In this document: positions 1 to 12,706 of the stretch, one piece after another | How positions within the stretch are numbered: position 1 is the first letter of the stretch | Layout of the letters: every line of letters starts with the position of its first letter | NCBI RefSeq assembly: GCF_021347895.1 | Contig: NC_067132.1 | Location: forward strand, 2,835,268 to 2,899,267 | Source of the DNA: Acanthochromis polyacanthus | Lineage: Eukaryota > Chordata > Actinopteri > Pomacentridae | Length of the DNA stretch: 64,000 nt | Direction: 5' to 3' | Notes under the pieces: model-generated | The model's input: only the letters and a program-made list of their open reading frames with translations | Told to the model about the DNA's origin: nothing | Database searches by the model: none | Translations under genes and position numbers: made by a program

Positions 1-251
1 AACAAGAGAATAAAATGAGCTTTTAAAAAAGTTGAACTAATAATTGCATCCACTTTCGCTCAGACTCTTGCAGCATTCTTTCCTCTGACTGAATGTGTAA
101 TTCAAACCTTTGGTTATGATTCAACACTGCCATAAAGCATGCTTACTTGAAGACGTGGCAGAGTTTTAGATGTTTCAGTGGGAGCTCCTTTACCCGAGTG
201 TGTGATGGAGAGACACCACAGGTCCTTATTTCCACACACTCCCACACCAGA

Positions 252-292
252 GCAAACAAACAAACAAACAAACAAACAAACAAACAAACAAA
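252..292. repeat. (CAAA)n microsatellite
   Basis: About ten tandem CAAA units with no interruption. Short reading frames across it only read the repeat. Confidence 0.95.
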
Positions 293-559
293 TCATACAT
301 CTCTTTGGTACAATATCAACACTTTCTGTGAGTTGTGCAATATTAATTTTTCTGTCTCCACTAGAATAAATGCTATTTCATTAGTTCTTGGCTTACATAC
401 AGTTCGTGCAATAATTTAACTCTATCAGTATTTCTATTCGTTATAAAAATCTGGGCAATACCACTGATATGTGCAGCAATTGTTGTTCCAGTAGTCATTT
501 TTAAAAATAATAATAATTATGTGTATTTTGGTTGGTAATTTATATACTTTATTCCTTAA

Positions 560-711
560 ATATTTGCACAATCTTTGCTGCTGTAACAATGCAAATTTCC
601 TCACTGTGGGATTAATAAAGGGCAATCTTATCTCATCTCATCTCATCTCATCTCATCTCATCTCATCTCATCTCATCTCATCTCATCTTATCTCATCTCA
701 TCTTACCTTAT
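560..711 (+). repeat. non-LTR retrotransposon 3' tail ending in (ATCTC)n
   Basis: A 'ctgtgggattaataaaggg' segment is followed by about 17 ATCTC units to 711. In fish genomes this end structure is typical of LINE-type 3' tails. No coding part is attached, so this is a severely 5'-truncated copy. Family assignment is by recall only. Confidence 0.55.
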
Positions 712-2230
712 CTGTGGGGATGCTGTAGTAAATTCATCCTTAAACACAGTCGATCCTTACTGCAGTGTAGATCCATGTGGAGGTTTAAGTCAAAGTAGCT
801 CACCAATATTTCCAGTCTTGTCTCACTGATTGGACTCCAGGAGCTTGTATTTGTTCATACTTGTAACTCTGAAAAAGATCTGACCACATTTTTAGACAAG
901 CGAATACAGAAATGCAGACAGCCAGGGAGTTAAGCCATCAAGCCTTTGAATTTACTGATAGATTTATTTTTTTCTTGTATGTATAACATCTATCTGCTAT
1001 TTTCCATGCCACTTACATGCAGCACTGCTTCCCATCACATTTAACAATCTGCAGATGAGGTGGTGAGGGGAAGCGGGAGGACAAGGTGACAGCTGAGCAT
1101 TGCAATAAGTGTCAGGCATGTTGATGGTTACCATGGTGCTCAGTGCGTTGCGTGTGGAGTGTTTAGTGCGTCTGTGCATGTGATTACTTGTGCACACTTG
1201 TGTGAGTTAAAGATTTCACTGGCAAACTAATGACTGTGACTGGCCAATTGTGGATGAAAAGAGAGAGAAAATCATTAATTTACTGCTCTATTAAAGTGAC
1301 CGCTTAACTATGTTAATGACAAAGTCTCACAATCAGACACCTCCTTACGATAAGGTCATCAGGATAGCAAGATATTCTCTGCATTTTATTTACTTACAAT
1401 GGAGAATGTGGACTGATGCATATAGGCTCGATGATTTCCAAAACAACTGACGACATTGTAAGCCGTTTCATTTGATGATAGTGTCACATGTTGGGGTTTG
1501 GAAGGGACAGAAAGGAAAAATTCAGTATGGCCTTTTAATTTTTGATATGTCATCCAGTAACCACCTGACTAAGGTCTCAAATGCAGGAAAATAAACTGAA
1601 AACTGAGTTGTAATTAGTAGAAAAAAGATGTTTTATACTGCTGTGAAATACTAGCCTGGGCAGCAGCACATTCTGGAGTGATTCAGTCTGCTCAAGTTAA
1701 CTCACACAGTAAGATGAATATATTGATTTTTGAGTGATTCAATCATTGCTTCAAAAGCTACTGCAGCTCAGATACTGACTTTCTTTAGAAAGCTGCAGGG
1801 AGTTGATGCTAATTGTCCGCACTGGTTGTACTCTGCTTGGTCACATTATGCAGGAGCGGGGTTGACATGTAAGGAATGTGTCTGCTGTGACTGTTCCAAA
1901 GACAGATGTGTAGAAAGGTGGAAGGATTAGACACTTGGAGGAGAGTGGACAAATGCTGGCAATAATTAGTGTCTGGAGTCAGCAGCCATGGGTATCCTGT
2001 TAAATACTTTGCTTTAGGCCCTGGTGAGCTGCTGTCCCAAAGCTTGGCAGCAGGAGCACATGACCTCAGCTACAGAGGGATACAGATTCAACTGAGCTTT
2101 CCCTTTATCTGCCTAGCTGGTCAACAGTTAGTCACATAAAATTTGTCGTACAATTTGATGAATCCCTGTGGTATCCACAGCACATGTCTTCAGAGTAGAC
2201 ATGTCCAAACTCTTTAGAATGGCAGAAGAT
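712..2230. other. gene-free stretch, nothing recognised
   Basis: No exon with convincing splice sites, RNA gene or repeat family was recognised. Base composition is ordinary AT-rich fish intergenic or intronic DNA. The only ATG frames are short and lack family resemblance. Confidence 0.4.
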
Positions 2231-2239
2231 ATGTATGTA

Positions 2240-2590
2240 CACTAACATTCAAAAGTTTGGGGTCTTCAAAGCAATTCCATGCTTTCCATGTAAACTCCCA
2301 CTTTTATCCATGTGCTAACATAACTGAACAAGGGTTTTCTAATCATCAATGAGCCTTTCAACACCATTAGCTAACACAATGTAGCATTAGAACACAGGAG
2401 TGATGGTTGCTGGAAATGTTCCTCTGTACCCCTATGGAGATATTCCATTAAAAATCAGCTGTTTCCAGCTACAATAGTCATTTACCACATTAACTATGTC
2501 TACACTGGACTGATCATTCATGTTCATTTAAAAACAATTGCTTTCCTTTCAAAAAATAAGGCCATTTCTAAGTAGCAATGTGTCTATTTA
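2240..2590 (+). mobile_element. Tc1-type MITE, copy 1 (CATTCAAAAGTTTGGGGTC end)
   Basis: The segment starts with a Tc1-type terminus (cattcaaaagtttggggtc) and contains 'ggagatattccattaaaaat'. The same core recurs in reverse at about 34,880-35,205 and again at about 60,330. It has no coding capacity. Its right terminus was not located. Confidence 0.6.
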
Positions 2591-3054
2591 GACAGATACA
2601 GTTGTGAACAAAAGTTTGCATGGTTCAAATGCCATTTATATAAAGGCAGTCCTGAGTTTTCAGTGACTTCTATAACTCTGTCTTCTGTGATGGAATAACA
2701 GCTGAACGGCTGTCTTTGTCATAAATCACAATCATGCATTTTGGTTCTTTTTATAGGTCTTATAGAACTATCTCAAAATCTGCTAGGTCAAAAATTTACA
2801 TACAAAAATTACTTTGTACCTCAACTATGTGACTTTGAATGTATCTTTGACCACTCCTCTTGAGAGAATTTATACAGTAAAATTACATTTAGTAAATGGT
2901 CTACACTTACACACTTTTACACATGTTTTCCATTCACACACCAATGGTGACAGAGCTGGCAATCCTGTTTCATTTGACCAGAATTCCAGCAAACTTTAGT
3001 CAAGCCTTAAAGTTCTATTTTATTCAAATTACCTATTATTATTATATTCCCTAA

Positions 3055-3144
3055 ATCTATCTATCTATCCACCCATCCATCCATCCATCCATCATCCATC
3101 CATCCATCCATCCATCCATCCACCCCCCCCCCCCCTCTCTCTCT

Positions 3145-3178
<34 letters not shown>
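3055..3178. repeat. compound simple repeat: (CTAT)n, (CCAT)n, C-run, (CT)n, (TA)n
   Basis: CTAT and CCAT tetranucleotides run into a C14-type tract, CT repeats and a TA run of about 14 units. Confidence 0.9.
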
Positions 3179-3188
<10 letters not shown>

Positions 3189-3404
3189 ATTGGTGATATT
3201 AGTGGTGGGATGCAATTAAAAAATAATTACAGGCTTTGTAATTAATTAATCTCAATTAATCACATTTTTGTCACACAGCAATATTTGACACAATAAGTAA
3301 TTATTTTCAATTCAAATAAATTTTGGTTGACAGTTGAAGCAATTATTAGACATATACGTGTGTGTAATTTAAAATTTATAAAATTAATACAATTTTAAAA
3401 TGGG

Positions 3405-4495
3405 ACATATAGAAAAAAAGTGATGCTGTGGTAGCCATGCTGGTTCAGTGTTCCTTCAATTCTGAATAAATCTCCAAAAATGTCACTAGCAAAGCACCCC
3501 AAACCATCACACCTCCTCCTCCATGCTTCATGGTGGAACCATGCATGTAGAGACCATCCATTCACTGTTTCTGGTCTCATAAAGACATGGTTGGTGGAAA
3601 CAAAGACGTCAAATTTGGACCAAAGCACAGATCTCCACTGGTCTAATGTCCATTCCTGGTGTTTGTTGGACCAAACTAATCTCTTCTGCTTCTTGCTTTT
3701 CCTCAGTAGTGGTTTCTTAGCAGCTGTTTGACCATAAAGGTCTGATTGTTCAGTCTCCTCTGAACAGTTGATGTAGAGATGTGTCTGCTACTAGAACTCT
3801 GTGTGGCATTTATCTGTTCTCTAATCTGAGCTGCTGTTAAACTTGTGTTTTCTGAGGCTGGAGACTCAGATTAACTTCTCCTCAGCAGCAGAGGAGACTC
3901 TTGGTCTTCCTTTCCTGGGGTGCTCCTCATGTGAGCCAGTTTGGTTGTTGATTGTTTTTGTGACTGCACGCGGGGATACATTCAAATTTCTTGAAATTTT
4001 CCTGATCAACAGACCTTTATTTCTTAAAGTAATGATGGAATGCCGTTTCTCTTTACTAAGCTGATTGGTTCTTGGCATTGTATGGATTACTACAGTAGTC
4101 AAATAGGACTATTCACTGTGTACTAACCCTACGTCTGCACAACACAACTGATGGTCTCAAACATATTAAGAATGCAAGTAATTCCACAAACTGATTCTTG
4201 ACAAGATGCACCTGTTAGTTCAAAACCATTTCAGGTGACGACCTCATAAAACTCATCCAGAGAATGCCAAGAGGGTGTAAAACTGTCATCAAAGCAAAAG
4301 GGGACTACTTCTATAGCTACTTCTATAACATGAACCATATTCTGGTTTGTTTACCTTTTTTTTCTTTACTACATAATTGCACGTGTTCTTTCATAGTTTT
4401 GATGTCTTCAGTATTACTCTACAATGTAGAAAATAATTTAAGTTAAAAAAAACATTGAATGAGAAGGTGCATCCAAACTTTTGACTGGCACTGTA
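3405..4495 (-). pseudogene. Tc1-like transposon relic, broken transposase
   Basis: Read on the minus strand, the right end (about 4,495) carries a Tc1 terminus (gccagtcaaaagtttggatg). Near 4,070-3,866 comes an N-terminal helix-turn-helix region (MPRTNQLSKEKRHSII, KGRPRVSSAAEEK). Near 3,535-3,470 the 'GGG-V-VWGCFA' block of the DDE domain is recognisable. Stops and missing segments separate these pieces, so no active transposase remains. The opposite terminus was not found, so the copy is truncated or fused to older repeats. Confidence 0.75.
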
Positions 4496-4599
4496 CATAC
4501 CACAAATACACAGTATTTGCCATGTCACAGCACTTAACATAGTAAGATGCAGATGTTACAAATTTTAAACAGAGAACAGAGAACAGGCATATGGGTTCT

Positions 4600-6420
4600 G
4601 TAAAGCATCTTGAGACAATTTGACCTGTAATTTGTGCTATATAAATAAAACTGAATTGAATTGAATTAAATTGAATTGAATTAGAACCCAACAATCCAAA
4701 GTTCCCTTTGGATTCCCTATGACCAAGCAATCACTGCTGGTGGGAAAAAGCCAAAAAAAAAAAAAAAAAAAACCTCCATAACTAGGGAAGGAGAAAAATA
4801 AACCTCAAACAGAACCAGGCTCAGGCAAGGTGGCCATCTGCCTTAACTGTTTGGGATAAGAGTGGGAACAACGGGGTGAGGGGTAGCAGGAGGGGTTATT
4901 GTGGAGATAGCGGGATAGCAGATGGAGAGCAGACAAATAGAACAATGAATATTTTGGAGGTTGTGAAGACAGAAACTGCAGATCAGAGACATGTAGCTAC
5001 AAATCTACAGACACCTGCAGAGAGACAAACACAAGACCTGGGGGGTAAACACAAAATTAGTGAATGTAATAGTGATATATAACAGTATGGAGAGAGTAGA
5101 GGAGATGAGCCCAGTGCATCCTGAGAATCCCCTGGCAGTCTGAACCTATAGCAGCATAACTGAGGAACAACTCAGGCTGTCCCGAGCAGTCCTAACTATA
5201 AGCTTTATCAAATATCTTTCTGACATGTCTGGAGTTTGACTCACTGATTGGTTTCATTCAGCTTCGCAGATAAATATAGCTGGGTGTCATCTGCACAACA
5301 GTGGAAATTAATACTGTGCCTCCTTCTAATATTGTCTAAAGGGAACATGTACAAAGTACATTGTATTGGTCCTAGCACAGAACCCAGTGGAACTCCATAA
5401 GTAACTCTGGTGTGAGGGGAAGAATCATCATTAACATGAAGAAACTGGAATCTCTCTGATAAATATTATTTAAACCAACTTAGTGAGGTTCCTTTAAGTC
5501 CAATATCGTGTTCTAATCTCTGTAATAAGATGCTGTAATCAACTGTATCAAATGCAGCCCTAGCATCCAGCAGAAAAGGTATAGAAACTAGAGTCCATTG
5601 TGTGAAGACGTTAGAAGATCATTGATGACTTGTGCTGTCTCTGTACTATGATGTATTCTAAATCCTGACTGGAACTCTTCAAACTAACTATTTCTATCCA
5701 GATCATAGTAATTGACTTGCAACAACTTTTTCAAGGAGTTTTTAAATAAAAATGAGATTGGATATGGATCTATAGTTGACTACAACAACTTGGTTCCAGA
5801 GTTGGCTTTTAGAAAGATGACTTTATTACAGCAACTTTAAAAGACTGCTGTACATATCCAGTTAGTAAAGAGAGGCTGATTATGTTTAATACTGCTGTGT
5901 TCATTAAAGGACAGACGTCCTTTTAAAGTCTAGTGGGGATGGGGTCTAACAGACATGTTGCCGATTTAGAAGTTACTATCACCGTGAGCCCTGAGACATT
6001 TACAGCAGAGAAGCAGTCCAAATATAAGTCTGGTTCTATGGATGCTTCCAGAGCTGTGAAGAGTTTTTACTATTTGTCAGCCTGGCTGCAGGACAGAAAG
6101 CAAACGTGATTGTTCTTGTTTTCCTCGATTAAAGATGAATAATCAGCAGTTCTTGTTCTACGAATCATTTTTTTCATATGTGATGAAACTGTCTTTCCAG
6201 GCTCAATGAAATTCTTCTGAATTTCTAGAACGCCACGTCCTTTAAAATGTGCAGTTGTTCACTATGCCATGGAGCTATTTTATTATATTGATTGCCTTCT
6301 TTTTCAGAAAGGCAACGGTCTTAATTGATGTACACAGTAAAGCTGCCGTCCTATCAACAAGATCATCCAACCTGTGTGGGACTAGCATTAGAGGAACTGT
6401 AGTTAATGTTTAAATCACCT
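4600..6420 (-). mobile_element. decayed LINE (L2/CR1-like reverse transcriptase), antisense
   Basis: The plus strand begins with a (GAATT)n tract and a known-looking teleost repeat leader. On the minus strand a reverse transcriptase is readable around 5,400-5,262: GVPLGSVLGPI followed by INFHCCADDTQLYLS, which is RT motifs B and C with CADD in place of YADD. Further upstream on the minus strand (about 5,560-5,490) is a '[17 protein letters not shown]'-type block. Stops and frameshifts break it throughout. The RT assignment is secure; the clade name is from resemblance only. Confidence 0.75.
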
Positions 6421-6627
6421 TCACCTTTACCAGTCACAAATGCATCAATAAGTAGAATATAATAGACATTTTTCTGAAATGGAGTATTATGTATAATGGG
6501 TACTTAAATCTGTGGTATTTTAAGTATGTTTTGTTGCCATTGCTTTGGTACTTTTTCAAGTACGTTTAGTTGTAAAGTAAAAGCCTAGCAAGTTGTAAAA
6601 AGTATTACTACATTTTGGTTTTACTTA

Positions 6628-8253
<1,626 letters not shown>

Positions 8254-8499
8254 TATATTAAGTACAATATACTCTGAGTGTTGCTTATGACCAGCTGAAA
8301 GTGCAAAGCTGCCAGCCACTGCCAGTGCCTCCAAAGTCTCTAAATTCAACATGGGCAGAGCTGAGCTCATGTCCATCACAGTCCTGTATTCACAGGATCA
8401 CATTGGTGGATTCAGAGCAGGAAATTTCCCTTGTGAAGACAGTTTTCCTCTTGCAGATAGAGTTTTGTGTTCTGGAATCACATTCTGAGAACAATTAAA

Positions 8500-8647
8500 T
8501 GTCAGGGCTCCTCCCTCTCCTGCTTGGCTCTCAGCCTAATTAGAGACGGCTGCGAGGGAGCGCAGCTGGCCGTGATCAACAATCGGCACAGCCTAAAAGC
8601 CTAGTTCTTCCCACAGCTCAAAGCTGGGCCATTGGCTGTGATTCCCC
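8500..8647 (+). repeat. 5'-most LTR, truncated to first ~148 bp
   Basis: Matches the first ~148 bp of the two full LTRs. At a run of C (about 8,644-8,648) it jumps to sequence otherwise found at about 11,857 in the internal region. The junction has short CCCC homology, consistent with a deletion joining LTR to internal DNA. Confidence 0.85.
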
Positions 8648-8911
8648 CGGGCCGTCCTCCAGAGCGGTCCCCCCAGCCTGTCCAGCTCTGGTCGGTCCAG
8701 TTCCCGGGCCGTCCTCCGGAGCGGTCCCTTCAGCCTGTCCGGCTCCTACCTGTCCAGCCCCGGCCTGCCCAGCCTCCGGGCCGTCCTCTGGAGCGACCCC
8801 TTCAGCCTGTCCGGCTCTAGCCTGTCCAGTCCCGGCCTGTCCAGCCTCCGGGTCGTCCTCCGGAGCGGTCCCTTCAGCCTGTCCGGAGGTGCACATTGGG
8901 GGGGGGGGTAC

Positions 8912-9488
8912 TGTCAGGGCTCCTCCCTCTCCTGCTTGGCTCTCAGCCTAATTAGAGACGGCTGCGAGGGAGCGCAGCTGGCCGTGATCAACAATCGGCA
9001 CAGCCTAAAAGCCTAGTTCTTCCCACAGCTCAAAGCTGGGCCATTGGCTGTGATTCCCCGTATGGATTACACTGCTGTCTGGACTTGTCAAACCCTGGAT
9101 ATTCTTCGCCTGCTCCGTCTTCCCCCTCTCACCCTGTAACCCTCATCTGTTCGTCTCCCTTCCTCCGCTCCGGCGTCTGCCTATGGTCTGCTCGCTCCTC
9201 AGTCTCCGCCAAATCCTCGCCACCAGCTTCCTCAGCCCATCTCCTCATCTCGTCTTCCAACTCCCCCCAGACTTTACGTGAGTCACCCTTCCCCTTAGTT
9301 TTAGTTCAGTCACGCTGCGGCTGTGAGCAGTCATCCTTAGTTTCCGTTTCAGTTCCCTGTTCTGTTTATTTTCCGTGCCTCTCTTATGGAGTGCCTTTTT
9401 GTTTTATTTTCTGTAGAATAAAATTATTATTAATTCACCTACCTGCCTGTCGCCTGCTGCTTGGAGTCACACCGCCCGTTTCATAACA
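8912..9488 (+). repeat. full LTR, 577 bp (middle)
   Basis: TGTCAGGG...CATAACA. It contains an AATAAA polyadenylation signal at about 9,417, about 70 bp before its end, and pairs with 12,125-12,701. Confidence 0.9.
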
Positions 9489-9490
9489 GA

Positions 9491-9924
9491 ATGGCCCAGC
9501 CACCCAAGAAGCCAGCAGGCAACCCAGATTATTTGGACCTGCCCATGTCCCCTATCGGCCCCTGGGACAGTTTTTTTTTTAAACTCCCAAGTCATATGAG
9601 TTTATGATGGCCCTGTATGACCTGCTGCAGGCATGGAAAAAGTCGACTGGGCAGGCTTATAAAGATGCAGCGGTTTCTATGGGACGCAGGATGGCTTTTG
9701 AGAAACCAGAGTTGGTTCCCTACCTTCCCAGCAACCTCCTGTGTTTCCTGCACACGCCAATTAGCCTGCCCAGCCTGCCCAGCCTGCTGCTCCATTCCTC
9801 GTCCCTGGTTCCTGCCCAGGAGAGGCCCCGTGCTGCCACCCTCCCGGATGAGGAGAGGCCCCATGCCGCCTCACTCCCTCCAGCTGAGGAGAGGCCCCGT
9901 GCTGCCTCACTCCCTCCGGCCTAG
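9491..9924 (+). pseudogene. gag-like leader ORF, frameshifted
   Basis: Two bases after the middle LTR an ATG opens MAQPPKKPAGNPDYLDLP. This frame stops soon after a run of ten T (about 9,571-9,580). The sense continues in another frame (from about 9,604: MMALYDLLQAWKKSTGQAY) to a stop at 9,924. The second part runs into ERPRAASLPPA-type repeats. The position after the LTR suggests a gag remnant, but I see no capsid major-homology or zinc-knuckle motif. One base change in the T run would explain the break. Confidence 0.5.
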
Positions 9925-11340
9925 GACAGGCCCCGTGCTGCCTCACTCCCTCCGGCTGAGAAGAGGCCCCATACCGCCTCACTCCCTCCGTTTCCTGTGG
10001 GGCCCATCTCCCCGTCTTCGGTTCCTGTAGGGCCCATCACCCCGTCTTCGGTTCCTGTGGGGCCCATCGCCCTGTCTTCGGTTCCTGTGGGGCCCATCGC
10101 CCCGCCTTCTGTTCCTGTGGGGTCCATTGCCCCGCCTTCTGTCCTTGAGTGGCCCATCGCCCTGCCTCCTGTCCTTGAGGGGCCCATCGGCCCGCCTTCT
10201 GTCCCTGTGGGGGCCATCGGCCCGCCTTCAGTCCCTGTGGGGGCCATCGGCCCGCCTTCAGTCCCTGTGGGGGCCATCGGCCAGCCTTCGGTCCCTGTGG
10301 GGGCCATCGCCCCGTCTTCTGTCCATGTGGGGGCCATCACCCCGTCTCCGGCCCTTGTTGGCCCTGCAGCCTTGAAGAGACGTAAAACCTTCCTGGCGCC
10401 CGGTGAGAGGTGTAAAGCCTCCGCGGCACCCTTAAAGGAGCTAAAAGCTCCCACCGCATCCGTAAAGGAGCTAGAAGCTCCCCCTGCAGCGGAAAAGGAG
10501 CAAAAGGCTCCTCCTGCAGCATTTAAGGAGCAAAAGACTCCCTCTGCAGCCTTGAGGAAGCTAAAAACTTCCCCTGCAGCCTTGAGGAAGCAAAGAGCTT
10601 CCACAGCAGCTTTAAAGAGGTTTCCCGCCTCGCCTACAGCTTCAAAGAAGCTAAAAGCTTCTCCTGCAGCCTTAGAGAGGTTTCCCGCCTCTCCTGCGTT
10701 TTCAAAGAAGCTAAAAGCTTCTCCTGCAGCCTTGAAGAGGCGAAACGCCTCCTCTGCAGCTTTTAAGAGGCGAAACGCCTCCCTTGCAGTTTTGATGAGA
10801 CTTCCCGCCTCCGCTGCAACTTTGAGACTTCCCGCCTCTTCTGCAGCCTTGAAGAGGCGAAACGCCTCCCCCAAGTCCTTGACGAGGCAAAACGCCTCCC
10901 CCGAGTCCTTGTTGAGGCATGATGCCTCCCCCGAGTCCTTGTTGAGGCATAATGCCTCCCCCGAGTCCTTGTTGAGGCAAAACGCCTCCCCCGAGTCCTT
11001 GATGAGGCAAAACGCCTTCTCGGCAGCCTTGAGGGGGCGTAACACTTCCTCGGCAGCCTGGAGGAGGCTTAAGGCCTTCCCGGCATCCTTGAGGTGGGAT
11101 CATGTCCCCCCTGAACCCGTGAAGAGGCATAGCCCCTCCTCGGCAGCCTTGAGAGGGTATGACTCCTCCTCGGCACCATGGAGGAGGCGTAGCGCTTCCC
11201 CCCGAGCCCTGAGGAGGCATAACGCCTCCCTGAACCCTTGAGGGGACGTAGCGCCTCTTCGGCAGCCTTGAGGGGGCATTGTTTCTCCTCGGCAGCCTTG
11301 AGGAGGTGTAGCGCCTCCCCTCAACCCCAGAAGAGGCTTA
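9830..11340 (+). repeat. tandem minisatellite array of short hairpins
   Basis: Three consecutive repeat blocks. 9,830-9,990 has ~36-bp units with GAGGCCCC...GCCTC. 9,995-10,370 has ~30-bp units around GGGCCCATCGCCC or GGGCCATCGGCCC. 10,375-11,340 has about thirty 30-bp units such as GAGGCAAAACGCCTC, GAGCTAAAAGCTC and AAGCTAAAAGCTT. Almost every unit contains a 4-6 bp stem with a 3-7 nt loop, and stem sequences change on both sides together. The array is open as one frame from 9,997 to 11,241 (414 aa of SAALKRRNAS-like decapeptides). An opposite-strand frame is also open for much of it, so the long frame may be only a by-product of the 30-bp period. Confidence 0.8.
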
Positions 11341-11599
11341 GCGCCTCACTATCAGCCCTACGAAAGATGAACGCCACCTCTACACCAAGTGGCGTCCCTG
11401 CAGGGGCCACCCCAATTGGTTCCCCTGCAGCTGTGGCCTCCTTAACCCCGTGTCCAGTCCCGCTCCCCGAACGGTCCCCAATTCTCGGGTTAGTTCAGTC
11501 CTCTGCTTTTTGTTTTGTTCAGTCCCCAGTCTCTTCCCCCGAAGAATCCCCAGTTCTAGTCCTGTCCCCAGTCCCGAATCAAGCCCCGTCCCCAGTCCT

Positions 11600-12124
11600 C
11601 GTCGGTCCAGCTGCCGGTTCCCAGTCCGACCCCCGGAGGATTGTCTTCGGATTAACTGCCGCTTCCCAGCCCGGCCGCCAGAGGATCCCTGTCGGCTCAG
11701 CTGCCGGTTCCCAGTCCGGGCGTAGGAGGATTCTTTTTGGATTAACTGCCGGTTCCCAGCCCGGCCCCCGGAGGGTCCCCGTCGGCTCAGCTGCCGGTTC
11801 CCAGTCCGGCCTCCTGAGGATCTACGTCGGCCCGGTCATCAATTCCCTGTCCAGCCCCCGGGCCGTCCTCCGGAGCGGTCCCCCCAGCCTGTCCAGCTCT
11901 GGTCGGTCCAGTTCCCGGGCCGTCCTCCGGAGCGGTCCCTTCAGCCTGTCCGGCTCCTACCTGTCCAGCCCCGGCCTGCCCAGCCTCCGGGCCGTCCTCT
12001 GGAGCGACCCCTTCAGCCTGTCCGGCTCTAGCCTGTCCAGTCCCGGCCTGTCCAGCCTCCGGGTCGTCCTCCGGAGCGGTCCCTTCAGCCTGTCCGGAGG
12101 TGCACATTGGGGGGGGGGTGGTAC
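11600..12124 (+). repeat. 3' internal repeats and polypurine tract of the LTR element
   Basis: Irregular 50-60 bp units alternate 'CCGGTTCCCAGTCCGG' and 'GTCCTCCGGAGCGGTCCC', then a run of ten G and a TAC precede the 3' LTR. The last ~268 bp are duplicated at 8,648-8,911. A frame from 11,238 stays open into the LTR (12,164) but has repeat composition only. Confidence 0.75.
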
Positions 12125-12701
12125 TGTCAGGGCTCCTCCCTCTCCTGCTTGGCTCTCAGCCTAATTAGAGACGGCTGCGAGGGAGCGCAGCTGGCCGTGA
12201 TCAACAATCGGCACAGCCTAAAAGCCTAGTTCTTCTCACAGCTCAAAGCTGGGCCATTGGCTGTGATTCCCCGTATGGATTACACTGCTGTCTGGACTTG
12301 TCAAACCCTGGATATTCTTCGCCTGCTCCGTCTTCCCCCTCTCACCCTGGAACCCTCATCTGTTCGTCTCCCTTCCTCCGCTCCGGCGTCTGCCTATGGT
12401 CTGCTCGCTCCTCAGTCTCCGCCAAATCCTCGCCACCAGCTTCCTCAGCCCATCTCCTCATCTCGTCTTCCAACTCCCCCCAGACTTTACGTGAGTCACC
12501 CTTCCCCTTAGTTTTAGTTCAGCCACGCTGCGGCTGTGAGCAGTCATCCTTAGTTTCCGTTTCAGTTCCCTGTTCTGTTTATTTTCCGTGCCTCCCTTAT
12601 GGAGTGCCTTTTTGTTTTATTTTCTGTAGAATAAAATTATTATTAATTCACCTACCTGCCTGTCGCCTGCTGCTTGGGGTCACACCGCCCGTTTCATAAC
12701 A
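12125..12701 (+). repeat. full 3' LTR, 577 bp
   Basis: Same length and ends as the middle LTR with only a handful of substitutions, so the two were copied recently relative to the other repeats here. It is followed by target duplicate TTAAA. Confidence 0.9.
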
Positions 12702-12706
12702 TTAAA

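Larger units (their letters stand above)
8500..12701 (+). mobile_element. non-autonomous LTR retroelement, three-LTR tandem arrangement
   Basis: Order: truncated LTR (8,500-8,647), internal 3' segment (8,648-8,911), full LTR (8,912-9,488), internal region (9,489-12,124), full LTR (12,125-12,701). The outer ends are flanked by the 5-bp direct repeat TTAAA (8,495-8,499 and 12,702-12,706), so the whole array behaves as one insertion. Both full LTRs are 577 bp, begin TGTCAGGG, end CATAACA and are nearly identical. A G-rich polypurine tract precedes each (ending about 8,908 and 12,121). No protease, reverse transcriptase, RNase H or integrase was found, so it must depend on another element's enzymes. 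Confidence 0.88.

Noticed and set aside
9997..11241. 414-codon open frame as a host protein gene
   Set aside because: It lies wholly inside the LTR element, consists of 30-bp tandem units with no stop in more than one frame (an antisense frame is open too), and has no domain. Kept only as part of the repeat array.
10375..11340. CRISPR-like array
   Set aside because: Units are adjacent without unique spacers, inside a eukaryotic LTR element. It is a minisatellite of hairpins.
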